Positions 11,117 through 20,164 are shown, counted from the stretch's first letter. The stretch: DNA of 64,000 nucleotides from Pseudomonas mohnii (GCF_900105115.1 NZ_FNRV01000001.1:2775501-2839500); one strand, 5' to 3'. Program-made: numbers and translations. Notes: a model not told the origin generated them from the letters alone.

Positions 11117-11449
11117 ATGACCGCTTACTACTACCTGGCCATTGCCATCTGCGCCGAAGTGATTGCCACTGTTTCGATGAAAGCGGTCAAAGGCTTCAGC
11201 ACCCCACTGCCACTGCTGCTGGTGATCGTCGGCTACGGGATTGCCTTCTGGATGCTGACGCTGGTGGTACGCAGCGTGCCGGTGGGCGTGGCTTACGCGG
11301 TCTGGGCCGGCATGGGGATCGTGATGGTCAGCGTCGCGGCGCTGTTCATCTACGGGCAGAAGCTGGACGTGCCGGCGATGCTGGGGATGGCGTTGATCGT
11401 GTTGGGCGTTGTTGTCATTCAGTTGTTCTCGAAAACTGCCGGGCATTAA
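11117..11449 (+). CDS. Small multidrug resistance (EmrE-type) efflux protein
   Basis: A 110-residue protein with four predicted membrane helices. The essential glutamate of SMR transporters is present as Glu14 in AICAEVIATVS, and GVAYAVWAGMG matches the family signature in helix 3. Such proteins work as antiparallel dimers that exchange protons for quaternary ammonium or guanidinium compounds. Its sequence does not let me separate the multidrug from the guanidinium branch. A Shine-Dalgarno GAGGA lies about ten bases before the ATG. A LysR gene is divergent upstream. Confidence 0.94.
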   Translation: MTAYYYLAIAICAEVIATVSMKAVKGFSTPLPLLLVIVGYGIAFWMLTLVVRSVPVGVAYAVWAGMGIVMVSVAALFIYGQKLDVPAMLGMALIVLGVVVIQLFSKTAGH

Positions 11450-11457
11450 CTGCCGCC

Positions 11458-11530
11458 ATAAGCTTCAAGTTATAAGCAACAAGAGGTCTTGCTTGCAGCT
11501 TATAGCTTGAAGCTTGAAACTTGCAGCTTC
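11458..11530. repeat. AGCTT-rich direct/inverted repeat
   Basis: The gap between the SMR gene and the FAD oxidoreductase consists of repeated AGCTTCAAG / GCTTGAAGCTTG / TTGCAGCTT units that are partly palindromic. This looks like a dispersed Pseudomonas intergenic repeat and is different in sequence from the GCGAGC-type REPs elsewhere in the window. Confidence 0.6.
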
Positions 11531-11552
11531 ACTCAAACACTGAGGTCGCTGC

Positions 11553-12728
11553 ATGCCATCCGTTATTTCCACCGACGTTCTGATTGTCGGCGCTGGTGTC
11601 GCCGGCCTCTGGCTGAATGCGCGCCTGCGCCGCCAGGGGTTTTCGACCGTGCTGGTGGAAAGCGCCAGTCTCGGTGGCGGGCAAAGCCTGAAGTCCCAGG
11701 GCATCATCCACGGCGGCGCCAAATACGCGCTGCATGGCGCCCTGACCGGGGCTTCGGAAGCCATCGCCGACATGCCGCGCCGCTGGCGTGAGGCCCTGGC
11801 AGGTGACGGCGAACTGGACCTGTCCGGCGTGCGCCTGCTGTCCGAAGCGCACTACCTGTGGTCTCCGGGCACGATCGCCGGCAACCTCACCAGTTTTTTC
11901 GCCAGTAAAGCCGTGCGTGGTCGTGTCGATCAGGTCAAGGGCGATCAACTCCCGCCCGCCCTTCAGGACAAACGCTTCAAGGGCAAAGTCTATCGCCTGG
12001 CGGAACTGGTGGTCGATGTGCCGAGCCTGATCCAGCGCCTGGCCGATCTGGCGGGTGACGGTTTGCTTGCCGGCCAGAAGATCGAGCCGCTGCTTGAAGG
12101 TGGCGTGCTGGTCGGCCTGAAGGTGGACGAGCGCGAGATCCGCGCCCAACGCATCGTCTTGAGCGCCGGCGGCGGAACGGCTGCGCTGCTCGAAGCGTTG
12201 GGCCTGAGCCAGCCTGCCATGCAGCGGCGGCCATTGCACATGATCATCGCCAAGGGCCCGAGCCTCAAACCGCTCTACGCCCACTGCCTGGGCGGCGGCA
12301 CCAAACCGCGCCTTACCGTCACCACGCACCCGGCCGCCGATGGCCAATGGGTCTGGTATCTGGGCGGCGATATCGCCGAAACCGAAGGCGTCAACCGTGA
12401 GCCTGCGGAGCAAATCGCCACTGCGCAGAAAGAACTCGCCCAGTTGCTGCCATGGATCGACCTGAGCACCTTGCAGTGGGCCACCTTGCGCGTGGATCGC
12501 GCCGAGCCGCTGCAATCGGGCCTGACTCGCCCTGACAACGCGTTTCTCGCCGAGGAGGGCCGACTGCTGGTGGGCTGGCCAACCAAACTGGCGTTGGCGC
12601 CGGACTTCGCCGACCGGGTGATGGCGAGCCTTGCCCGCGATGGCATTCAACCGGTCCCGGCAGCGCCACTCCCCGAATTGCCAAAGCCGCCGATGGGCGT
12701 CACGGCGTGGGAGCAACTGCTGCCATGA
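11553..12728 (+). CDS. FAD-dependent oxidoreductase (DAO/GlpD-like)
   Basis: A 391-residue flavoprotein. The dinucleotide-binding fold is seen at residues 8-40 (DVLIVGAGVAGLWLNARLRR, then an acidic residue ending the second strand, LVES). A conserved SLKSQGIIHGGAKYAL block follows near residue 50; similar SQG-IHGG segments occur in glycerol-3-phosphate and 2-hydroxyglutarate dehydrogenases of the DAO family. The substrate cannot be named. Its stop overlaps the start of the aldo/keto reductase by four bases, so the two are coupled. Confidence 0.85.
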   Translation: MPSVISTDVLIVGAGVAGLWLNARLRRQGFSTVLVESASLGGGQSLKSQGIIHGGAKYALHGALTGASEAIADMPRRWREALAGDGELDLSGVRLLSEAHYLWSPGTIAGNLTSFFASKAVRGRVDQVKGDQLPPALQDKRFKGKVYRLAELVVDVPSLIQRLADLAGDGLLAGQKIEPLLEGGVLVGLKVDEREIRAQRIVLSAGGGTAALLEALGLSQPAMQRRPLHMIIAKGPSLKPLYAHCLGGGTKPRLTVTTHPAADGQWVWYLGGDIAETEGVNREPAEQIATAQKELAQLLPWIDLSTLQWATLRVDRAEPLQSGLTRPDNAFLAEEGRLLVGWPTKLALAPDFADRVMASLARDGIQPVPAAPLPELPKPPMGVTAWEQLLP

Positions 12729-13537
12729 GCCAACCCACCCTGCATGACCTGCATCGCCCCTTGGGCAGCACCGGCCTGCTGGTGTCGCCGCTGGGCCTGG
12801 GTACGGTGAAACTCGGCCGTGATCAAGGGGTGAAATATCCCAATGGCTTTCAGATCCCTGACGACGACGAAGCGCGCATGCTGCTCAAGCTGACCCGCGA
12901 CCTGGGCATCAACCTGATCGACACCGCTCCGGCCTACGGTCGCAGCGAGGAGCGCCTCGGCCCTTTACTGCGCGGCCAGCGTCAGGATTGGGTGATTGTC
13001 AGCAAGGTCGGTGAAGAATTCGCCGACGGCCTGTCGCGGCACGACTTTAGCGCCGCGCACACCCGATTCTCGGTCGAACGCAGCCTGCAGCGTCTGGAAA
13101 CGGATTTTATCGACCTGGTGCTGGTGCATTCCGATGGTAATGACCTGGCGATCCTCAACGACTGCGAAGTCTATGCGACCCTCGCCGAACTCAAGGCCGA
13201 GGGCAAGATTCGCGGGTTCGGCTTTTCCGGAAAAACCGTCGACGGCGGCTTGAAGGCCCTGGAGCAAGGTGATTGCGCGATGGTCACCTACAATCTGAAC
13301 GAGCAAACCGAAAAGGCTGTCATTGACTATGCTGCTGCTCACGGCAAAGCCATTCTGGTCAAAAAAGCCCTCGCCAGCGGTCACGCATGCCTGAGCCCGG
13401 GCGTGGACCCGGTGCGCGCCAGTTTCGAATTGTTGTTTGAACATCCGGGTGTTGCCAGTGCTATTGTCGGGACCATCAATCCGCTGCACCTCGCCCACAA
13501 CGTCGCGACCGTTGCCCAGGTCCTACGTAGCAACTGA
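12725..13537 (+). CDS. Aldo/keto reductase family protein
   Basis: A 270-residue TIM-barrel oxidoreductase expected to use NADPH. Family features are the N-terminal RPLGSTGLLVSPLGLGTVKLG, the catalytic Asp-Tyr pair in NLIDTAPAYGRSEERLG, and Lys in VIVSKVGEEF. The catalytic His would be expected in DLVLVHSDGN. The start at 12725 forms an ATGA overlap with the upstream FAD gene; an upstream in-frame ATG at 12707 lies inside that gene and is less likely. The substrate is unknown. Cotranscription with the flavoprotein suggests a shared redox pathway. Confidence 0.88.
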   Translation: MSQPTLHDLHRPLGSTGLLVSPLGLGTVKLGRDQGVKYPNGFQIPDDDEARMLLKLTRDLGINLIDTAPAYGRSEERLGPLLRGQRQDWVIVSKVGEEFADGLSRHDFSAAHTRFSVERSLQRLETDFIDLVLVHSDGNDLAILNDCEVYATLAELKAEGKIRGFGFSGKTVDGGLKALEQGDCAMVTYNLNEQTEKAVIDYAAAHGKAILVKKALASGHACLSPGVDPVRASFELLFEHPGVASAIVGTINPLHLAHNVATVAQVLRSN

Positions 13538-13569
13538 CGCCGCCCACGCGGCCTTAAGCAGGAGCCGAC

Positions 13570-14529
13570 ATGCCGCGTACGCTCATAAGAAAGAACCCGA
13601 GCAACTTCAAGACCCTGCCGTTATACGTCGAAGCGACTCCCGAAGGCCTGAGCTATCAGAGTGTCGGGAGGCCGCTGAATTTCTCCCAGATCCTGCAGCG
13701 TCGCCGTCCGGTGACGGTCGCCGACACGGAGCGGTTTTCACTTGAACTGGCCAATCTCGGCGTTTCGGTACGCCTGACGCTGCACTGGCAGAATCGCGAT
13801 TACTGGGTGCTGGTGCGTCAACGTCGCCAGGACCGTGGCGACGTGGTGCTCAAGCTGATCTCCGGTTATGTCCCGGCCCACGAGCTGAACCTGCCGTTGC
13901 ACACCGCCATCCAGGAGATTGCCGAAGAATGCCTGCTGGAAACCCCGGAAGGCTGGCTCGGCGGCCGCTTCAACGACACCTGGTTGCCGGCGCCCTACTC
14001 GTCGGCCCTGCACTACCGCGAGGCCTTGCCGTTTCGCCTGACGCCGCTGTCCGGCTCGGCTCGGCCGGTGCGTTGCGCCAATCTGCAGTTGATCGAACGA
14101 CCGCGCGCCTACGTGCATCTGCCGACGGCGTCGCTGCAATTGATCTACGATTTGCGCCTGGACGTGCCCAAGGAAGCCAAATCCTTGAGTTTGTTTCATG
14201 TTGATGAACGGCTGGAAGGCGATCAACTGGTCGCCCGACTCGATCGCAAGCGTCCCGATTTGTACCTGATGCCCTTGCAGGACGGCCGCCCCATGGCTGA
14301 GCTCTACACCTTGAAAAAGGATCAGTTGCACCCGGCCAGCACGCGCGGACTGTACTTGGCTGAAAGCTTTGCCCGACAGGAAGGCTGGCTGGTGAGGGAT
14401 GAGCGGATCCGCTGGAAGGATTGGGTGAGCCAGCAAGGCTTGACGCCACCGGGGAAGGATTCCGGACTGGCCCGCTTGCGGGGGAAGGCAAAGCTGCTGC
14501 TGAAGAAGATCGTGCCGCGTACCCTGTAG
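13570..14529 (+). CDS. Nudix-like protein with degenerate Nudix box
   Basis: A 319-residue soluble protein that I do not recognise as a characterised enzyme. Residues about 98-123 read like a Nudix box: GYVPAHE, then a spacer two residues longer than normal, then QEIAEECLL where the canonical motif is REUXEEXGU. Arg is replaced by Gln and the last Gly by Leu, but the three glutamates that bind metal are kept. The rest contains beta-rich segments consistent with a Nudix fold. It lies 32 bases after the aldo/keto reductase and likely belongs to the same operon. Its stop codon TAG falls inside a REP element. Annotation as a metal ABC transporter ATPase, sometimes seen for such proteins, is unsupported: there is no Walker A motif. 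Confidence 0.75.
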   Translation: MPRTLIRKNPSNFKTLPLYVEATPEGLSYQSVGRPLNFSQILQRRRPVTVADTERFSLELANLGVSVRLTLHWQNRDYWVLVRQRRQDRGDVVLKLISGYVPAHELNLPLHTAIQEIAEECLLETPEGWLGGRFNDTWLPAPYSSALHYREALPFRLTPLSGSARPVRCANLQLIERPRAYVHLPTASLQLIYDLRLDVPKEAKSLSLFHVDERLEGDQLVARLDRKRPDLYLMPLQDGRPMAELYTLKKDQLHPASTRGLYLAESFARQEGWLVRDERIRWKDWVSQQGLTPPGKDSGLARLRGKAKLLLKKIVPRTL

Positions 14530-14625
14530 GAGCGAGCCTGCTCGCGATGGAGGCCAACGATGACGCGGAAAACCTGGCGCCCCGCAGTGCTCCCAGGTTT
14601 TTCGCGAGCAAACTCGCTCTTACAA
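14525..14625. repeat. REP doublet overlapping a stop codon
   Basis: TGTAGGAGCGAGCCTGCTCG and the facing TTCGCGAGCAAACTCGCTCT lie tail to tail between the convergent Nudix-like gene and hldE. The first arm contains the TAG stop codon (14527-14529) of the upstream gene. The interior sequence GATGGAGGCCAACGATGACG resembles the inner arms of the doublets at 37.3 and 63.5 kb. Confidence 0.88.
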
Positions 14626-14633
14626 AAGCTGCG

Positions 14634-16058
14634 TTATTCGGACTTGCGAATCTTCTCGACAATCGCGGTAGTGGAACTGTTTTCCACCAGCCCCAGCACT
14701 TTCACGGTGCCGCCGTAAGCCGCCACGATGTCCGCGCCGACCACTTGGTCAATCCCGTAGTCCCCACCCTTGACCAGCACATCAGGTTTGACCTCGCGCA
14801 GCAGGTTTTCCGGCGTGCCTTCCGGGAAACTGATCACCCAGTCAACAGCACCCAGCCCCGCCAGTACCGCCATGCGTCGGTCAACACTGTTGATCGGACG
14901 ACCCGGCCCCTTCAGGCGACTCACCGATGCGTCGTCGTTGACCGCGACGATCAGGCGATCACCCTGGGCCCGCGCCTGTTCCAGATACGTCACATGACCG
15001 GCATGCAGGATGTCGAAGCAGCCGTTGGTGAACACGATTTTCTCGTTGTGCGCACGGGCGTCGTCAACGGCGAGCAACAACTGCTCGAGACCAAGCACAC
15101 CACGCTCGGAACCTTCTTCACGCTGAATGGCGCGGCGCAGTTCCGGTGCGCTAATGGCCGCCGTACCCAGCTTGCCGACCACGATGCCCGCGGCCAGGTT
15201 GGCCAGGGCTACCGCATGGGGTAACTCCTCACCGGCAGCAATGGCCGCCGCCAGGGTGGAAATCACTGTGTCGCCGGCACCGGTCACGTCAAACACTTCA
15301 CGGGCACGGGCCGGCAGGTGCAACGCCGGATGATCCGGACGCAGCAGGGTCATGCCATGCTCGCCACGGGTCACCAGCAAGGCGCCGAGCTCGAGATCGT
15401 GCATCAGCTTCGCGCCCTTGCTCACCAGCTCGTGCTCATCGGCGCAGCCACCGACGATGGTTTCGAACTCGCTGAGGTTCGGCGTGATCAGGCTCGCACC
15501 CCGGTAAATCGAGAAATCCTTGCCCTTGGGATCAGCCAGCACCGGAATGCCACGGGCACGGGCCGCCTGGATCAGCACCTGATGATTTTTCAGCGCGCCT
15601 TTGCCGTAGTCGGACAGCACCAGCACCTTGATGCCTTCGAGCAATTCGTCGACTTGCACCGCCAGCGCCATGGCGTCGGTGGAGAACGGCTCTTCGAAAT
15701 CGATACGCAGCAATTGCTGGTGACGACTCATGACCCGCAGTTTGACGATGGTCGGCTGGTGCGCAATACGCTGGAACAGCGCCCGCACACCTGCGCCCTT
15801 GAGGCTATTGACCAGGCTGTCGGCGGCTTCATCGTCGCCTGTCACGCCAACCAGCGAGGCCGGCGCGCCGAGCGCGGCAATGTTCAACGCAACGTTGGCG
15901 GCACCGCCCGGGCGGTCCTCAATGTTCTCGACCTTAACGACCGGTACGGGTGCCTCAGGGGAAATCCGTGAGGTACCACCATGCCAGTAACGGTCGAGCA
16001 TGACATCGCCGACCACCAAGACAGGGGCTTGATCGAATCGCGGCATGGACAACTTCAT
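14634..16058 (-). CDS. hldE: Bifunctional heptose-7-phosphate kinase / heptose-1-phosphate adenylyltransferase
   Basis: A 474-residue two-domain enzyme making the ADP-heptose precursor for the LPS inner core. The N-terminal ribokinase-like domain has RPGGAANVALN near residue 55 and DVTGAGDTV near residue 260, where the Asp is the catalytic base. The C-terminal nucleotidyltransferase domain has TNGCFDILHAGHVTYL near residue 345. I chose 16058 (MKLSMPRFD) as the start because it matches the usual length of 474; an ATG six codons upstream is also open. It lies downstream of msbA on the same strand, as in other pseudomonads. Confidence 0.97.
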   Translation of the reverse strand: MKLSMPRFDQAPVLVVGDVMLDRYWHGGTSRISPEAPVPVVKVENIEDRPGGAANVALNIAALGAPASLVGVTGDDEAADSLVNSLKGAGVRALFQRIAHQPTIVKLRVMSRHQQLLRIDFEEPFSTDAMALAVQVDELLEGIKVLVLSDYGKGALKNHQVLIQAARARGIPVLADPKGKDFSIYRGASLITPNLSEFETIVGGCADEHELVSKGAKLMHDLELGALLVTRGEHGMTLLRPDHPALHLPARAREVFDVTGAGDTVISTLAAAIAAGEELPHAVALANLAAGIVVGKLGTAAISAPELRRAIQREEGSERGVLGLEQLLLAVDDARAHNEKIVFTNGCFDILHAGHVTYLEQARAQGDRLIVAVNDDASVSRLKGPGRPINSVDRRMAVLAGLGAVDWVISFPEGTPENLLREVKPDVLVKGGDYGIDQVVGADIVAAYGGTVKVLGLVENSSTTAIVEKIRKSE

Positions 16059-16278
16059 GGAGCAACCCACATACAAAATGAACAGGGGCGCGATATTAAC
16101 ACAGGGTGGGCATGGGCTTGTGCGGCTGCAACCGGATCATTCAGCAGGTTTTTTTGCTCATTTTTTGAGCAGGACATCGGGCAAGCGCCTGCAGGCGTCC
16201 GTTTCCAGCGGCTCGCTCACAAACACCCCGATAACGTCCCACGCGGCAAATCGCCGACGCGCAGATTGCTGCCATTGC

Positions 16279-16303
16279 CACCGGGCGCATTGCACGCCCG
16301 GTG
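16279..16303 (-). terminator. Hairpin downstream of msbA
   Basis: CACCGGGCG (16279-16287) and CGCCCGGTG (16295-16303) form a perfect nine-base-pair stem with a seven-base loop just after the msbA stop. No clear T run follows on the minus strand, so it may attenuate rather than fully terminate transcription into hldE. Confidence 0.5.
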
Positions 16304-16340
16304 TGTACAAGGGTGAACCATGCTCACTCGGCTATCGGTC

Positions 16341-18143
16341 TCAAGCGATGTCTTGCGTCGGGGCATCCAGGCCCATGGCATTCAGACGCGAGTAGTAGCC
16401 ATTTTGCGCCAGCAGTTGAGCGTGGGTGCCACGCTCGACGATTTTCCCCTGATCCATGACCAGGATCAGGTCAGCCTTCTCGATGGTCGACAGCCGGTGA
16501 GCAATCACCAGAGTGGTGCGGCCTTTCATGACCTGATCCAGCGCAGCCTGAATGTGGCGTTCGGATTCGGTATCAAGTGCCGACGTGGCCTCGTCGAGAA
16601 TCAGCAAGGGTGCATTCTTCAACAGTGCCCGCGCAATCGCCAGGCGCTGCCGCTGGCCACCGGACAGCAATACGCCGTTTTCGCCAACCTGGGTATCAAG
16701 CCCCTCAGGCAACTGCTTGATGAAATCCATCGCGTAGGCGTCTCTCGCGGCTTTCTCGATATCTTCACGAGGCGCGCCGGCCAGATCGCCATAGGCAATG
16801 TTGTTGGCCACGGTGTCGCTGAACAGCGTTACATGCTGAGTCACCTGGGCGATGTGCTTGCGCAGGTTCAGCAGTTTGTATTCTTCCACCTCAACGCCAT
16901 CGATGAGGATCTGGCCCTTGTCGTGGTGATAGAAGCGCGGGATCAGGTTGGCCAGCGTCGACTTGCCACTGCCGGAACGTCCCACCAGCGCGACCATTTG
17001 CCCTGGCTCTACCGAGAAGCTGATGTCGTCGAGCACCTGACGCTCGGTGTCGGGATAAGTAAAACTGAGGTTACGCACCTCCAGACGACCGCTGACAACA
17101 TCACGCTCGATGGTGCCGGTATCGACTTCAGGCTCGACATCCAATTGCTCGAAGATGCTCTCGGCACCTGCGACCCCCTTCTGGATGGTCGAGCTGACCT
17201 CGGACAATTGACGGATGGGCTTGGGCAAAAGGCCAGCCAGCGTGATATAGGCAACCATGTCACCAGCGGACGCGTCACCACGCAGGTACAGCACCAGGAA
17301 CATCAGCGCCGCCATGGCGGTATAGATCACCAGTTGCAGTAATGGCGTGTAGATGGCACCGGTACGGGTCATACGCAACTGCTTGTCGGTGTTGCCCTGA
17401 CTGGCTTCGAAGAAACGCTTTTCTTCGTAAACCTCACCACCGAAACTGCGAACCACGCGATAGCCCTGGATGGTTTCCGAGGCCACATGCGTCACATCGC
17501 CCATCGCCAACTGGATCTTCTTGCTCTGTTTGCGAAATTTCTTGCTCGCCGTACGCACCATCACGGCGATGAGCGGCAGGATGGCGACCATCACCAGCGT
17601 CAGGCGCCAGTTCATGAACAGCAGCGAGGCAAACAGGAAGATCACCGTCATGCCTTCACGAATTACGACCTTGATCGCATCTGTCGCCGCCCCCGTGACC
17701 ATGGTCACGTTGAAGGTGATACGTGAAATCAGATGACCCGAGTTATGCTTGTCGAAGTATCGGTTCGGCAGCACCAACAGGTTGTTGAACAACTGGACTC
17801 GCAGGTCATGGACCAGCCCAAGGGAGACCTTGGCCAGGAAGTAGTTGCCCAGATAGGACCCCAGCCCCTGCCACGCTGCGATCAGAATGATCAGCAAGGG
17901 CACTGCCTGCAGCAGCTGCAAGTCGCGCAGGTACGGCACGGTCGGGAATAGCACTGCTTGCGGATTGGACAGGCCATCGACGAAGTACTTCAGGATGTAG
18001 CCCAGCATTGGCTGCGTCGAAGCGAAAATCAGGAATCCGACAATGCTGATCAGGAACATACTGATGTACGGCCGGACATAGCCGAGCAGGCGGAAGTAGA
18101 TTTTCAAGCTCGATGGGCTTGCGGAGAGACTGGAGTCGGTCAT
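16341..18143 (-). CDS. msbA: Lipid A core flippase MsbA (ABC transporter)
   Basis: A 600-residue half-transporter that works as a homodimer, flipping lipid A-core across the inner membrane. Six membrane helices occupy residues about 25-325. The ATPase domain has Walker A GRSGSGKST at 388-396, the signature LSGGQ at 493-497 and Walker B LLILDE ending near 518, followed by the switch His in VIAHRLS. It is divergent from the O-antigen ligase gene, which acts on its product in the periplasm, and upstream of hldE. Confidence 0.97.
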   Translation of the reverse strand: MTDSSLSASPSSLKIYFRLLGYVRPYISMFLISIVGFLIFASTQPMLGYILKYFVDGLSNPQAVLFPTVPYLRDLQLLQAVPLLIILIAAWQGLGSYLGNYFLAKVSLGLVHDLRVQLFNNLLVLPNRYFDKHNSGHLISRITFNVTMVTGAATDAIKVVIREGMTVIFLFASLLFMNWRLTLVMVAILPLIAVMVRTASKKFRKQSKKIQLAMGDVTHVASETIQGYRVVRSFGGEVYEEKRFFEASQGNTDKQLRMTRTGAIYTPLLQLVIYTAMAALMFLVLYLRGDASAGDMVAYITLAGLLPKPIRQLSEVSSTIQKGVAGAESIFEQLDVEPEVDTGTIERDVVSGRLEVRNLSFTYPDTERQVLDDISFSVEPGQMVALVGRSGSGKSTLANLIPRFYHHDKGQILIDGVEVEEYKLLNLRKHIAQVTQHVTLFSDTVANNIAYGDLAGAPREDIEKAARDAYAMDFIKQLPEGLDTQVGENGVLLSGGQRQRLAIARALLKNAPLLILDEATSALDTESERHIQAALDQVMKGRTTLVIAHRLSTIEKADLILVMDQGKIVERGTHAQLLAQNGYYSRLNAMGLDAPTQDIA

Positions 18144-18298
18144 ATCACGCGAATGTCGATAAAAAGGACGCAGACTTTAGCACAGCTTCTTCAGGGTTCT
18201 GGCAATCGCGTAAAGACTGGTATTGTGACGCCCCCAAACCTATATCCAGCCCGCCCAGCCTTAACATGGTCGTTCAACTCAGGAATGAATCACTCAGC

Positions 18299-20164
18299 AT
18301 GCAATTAAACGGCCTGAACAATACTTCCAATCGTGTCTTCGATTTCATTTGCCTGTGGATTTTGCCGCTCGGTTATTTGTTGCTGCTTTGCGCGCTGTTT
18401 TTTCTTCCAGGGCGCAGTCTGCTCCACAAACTTTTTTATGGCCTGTTCAGCATTCCAGCGCTGCTAGCACTGTGCTTGCGCCCGCGGGTGGGCAAAGAAC
18501 TGCTCAACGAGCCAATCTTCGTCGCAGTACTGCTGTTCGTGGCTTGGGCGCTGCTCAGCCTGTTCTGGGGTCCAAGCGAGCAAAATATCGGTGGTGAGTT
18601 CAAACCACCCTTGCACACATTGCTGCTGTTCGCCGGGTGCTACCTGCTGGTGCGTTTTCGCAGCGAAATTATCCAGCCGTTGCTGTTTTGCGCAGCAACG
18701 GTGGCGTTGATCGCATCGATCTACAACCTGTACATGTTTGCCCGCGTCTACGAACCGGGCATGCGCCTGATTGGTGTTGGCGCCTTCGACAATCCGCTGC
18801 TCAGCTCCCATTTATTCGGTTTTTTCTGCACCTACTGGCTGAGTTTGAGCATGACTTGCAAGCGTCACCAGATACTCTGGCTGAGCATTCCCGCAATGGC
18901 GGTCATGTTCGCCGCAGTGATGGCTACCGGCTCAAGGACACCACTGGTCGCACTGACACTGGCCGCGCTCTGGCTAAGCTTCATTTGCTGGAATCGGCGA
19001 TCCGTTGCCTTGCTTGGCGCACTCTTCGTCACGGGTGCCACCGTTGCCGTGATGTTTTCGCGAATGATCAATGAACGGGGTGACTCCTACCGTTTCGAGA
19101 TATGGCAGATGGCTCTGCAAAAAATTGCCAATCACCCGTGGATCGGACATGGCTTCAACGCCGACCTGACCCTCGACCCCGGCATCGGATTCAACCTGAT
19201 GGAGCCCCATAGTTTTGCACTTGGCGTGCTCTATTACGTCGGTATTGTCGGCTTGTTACCCTGGCTGTTCTTCCAGGCTCAAGGCCTTCTGTGTAGCTGG
19301 CGCAACCGCCTGCAACCGCTGTTTATCATCGCTTCAGCCTGGCTGGTATTTGGCATCGGAGCAGGCCTGACTGAAGGCGGAGGGATTATTTCCCGGCCAA
19401 AAGAGCACTGGTTCCTGTTGTGGATTCCCCTGGCACTGATTGCCGCATTGAGCATCAACCTGCGGGCCAGACGCTTACTGGCCATGCCGATCAAAACAGT
19501 GACCGCGAGCGCCCTGCAACAGCTCACTGCCAATGCGCAAATCGTCGAAGAAGATGGTTTGGGGCCGAAGGTCCTGCGCCTGATCGACGGCAGTTTCCTC
19601 AAGCTGTTTCGACGCCGCCGGTGGTATACATCGGGCAGTTTCAACCCGTATTCCCAACGTTTTGCCATTAACAGTGTGCAACTGCGCACGATGGGTATTC
19701 CGACCCCCCCCATCCTTGACCTGTACCGGCTCGAAGACGGCAGTACCGCCGTGCACTACTCGCCCTTGCCAGGGCACACTTTGCGCCAAGTCCTGCAAGG
19801 CATTACCGCCCCCTCGGTACGTCAGACGCTAGTGGAACGTTTCGGCAAATTCATGGCGCAACTGCATGAGCAAGGTGTCTACTTCCGCTCTCTCCACTTG
19901 GGGAACGTGCTGGTACTGGAAGACGGTGAGTTCGGGCTGATCGATCTGGCGGATATGCGCATCTACCCTTCATCATTGAGTCCGTCCCTGCGTCAGCGTA
20001 ATTTGCGTCATATGCAGCGTTATACCGTCGATAAGCGCTGGCTGTTCGAGGATCATTTCGAAGCGCTGCTCAATGGATACGCTGCGATGGCATCGAAAGC
20101 CGACGTGGATAACCTGCACAAACAAGTGCTGACCGGAAACTCCCCGGTCCGGGCTCACCCATGA
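18299..20164 (+). CDS. waaL: O-antigen ligase (WaaL-like) fused to a C-terminal kinase-like domain
   Basis: One uninterrupted frame encodes two modules. Residues about 15-400 hold ten or more hydrophobic helices and the Wzy/WaaL family segment with NHPWIGHGFNADL, the large periplasmic loop in which O-antigen is transferred to lipid A-core. Residues about 405-621 form a soluble WaaP/InaA-like kinase fold: SFLKLFRRR supplies a candidate lysine, and YFRSLHLGNVL stands where active kinases have HGDLHxGN, so the catalytic Asp is Ser531 while Asn536 is kept. LIDLADM keeps the metal-binding Asp549. In P. aeruginosa, as I recall, ligase and kinase-like protein are separate neighbouring genes (PA4999, PA4998). 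The start is uncertain: ATG at 18266 is also open, and neither has a strong ribosome binding site. The stop overlaps the next gene by ATGA. Confidence 0.85.
   Translation: MQLNGLNNTSNRVFDFICLWILPLGYLLLLCALFFLPGRSLLHKLFYGLFSIPALLALCLRPRVGKELLNEPIFVAVLLFVAWALLSLFWGPSEQNIGGEFKPPLHTLLLFAGCYLLVRFRSEIIQPLLFCAATVALIASIYNLYMFARVYEPGMRLIGVGAFDNPLLSSHLFGFFCTYWLSLSMTCKRHQILWLSIPAMAVMFAAVMATGSRTPLVALTLAALWLSFICWNRRSVALLGALFVTGATVAVMFSRMINERGDSYRFEIWQMALQKIANHPWIGHGFNADLTLDPGIGFNLMEPHSFALGVLYYVGIVGLLPWLFFQAQGLLCSWRNRLQPLFIIASAWLVFGIGAGLTEGGGIISRPKEHWFLLWIPLALIAALSINLRARRLLAMPIKTVTASALQQLTANAQIVEEDGLGPKVLRLIDGSFLKLFRRRRWYTSGSFNPYSQRFAINSVQLRTMGIPTPPILDLYRLEDGSTAVHYSPLPGHTLRQVLQGITAPSVRQTLVERFGKFMAQLHEQGVYFRSLHLGNVLVLEDGEFGLIDLADMRIYPSSLSPSLRQRNLRHMQRYTVDKRWLFEDHFEALLNGYAAMASKADVDNLHKQVLTGNSPVRAHP

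Noticed and set aside
18285..18308. Seven-codon frame (MNHSACN) overlapping the start of the ligase fusion
   Set aside because: An AGGA is present but directly abuts the ATG, and no attenuator is visible. Chance is likely.
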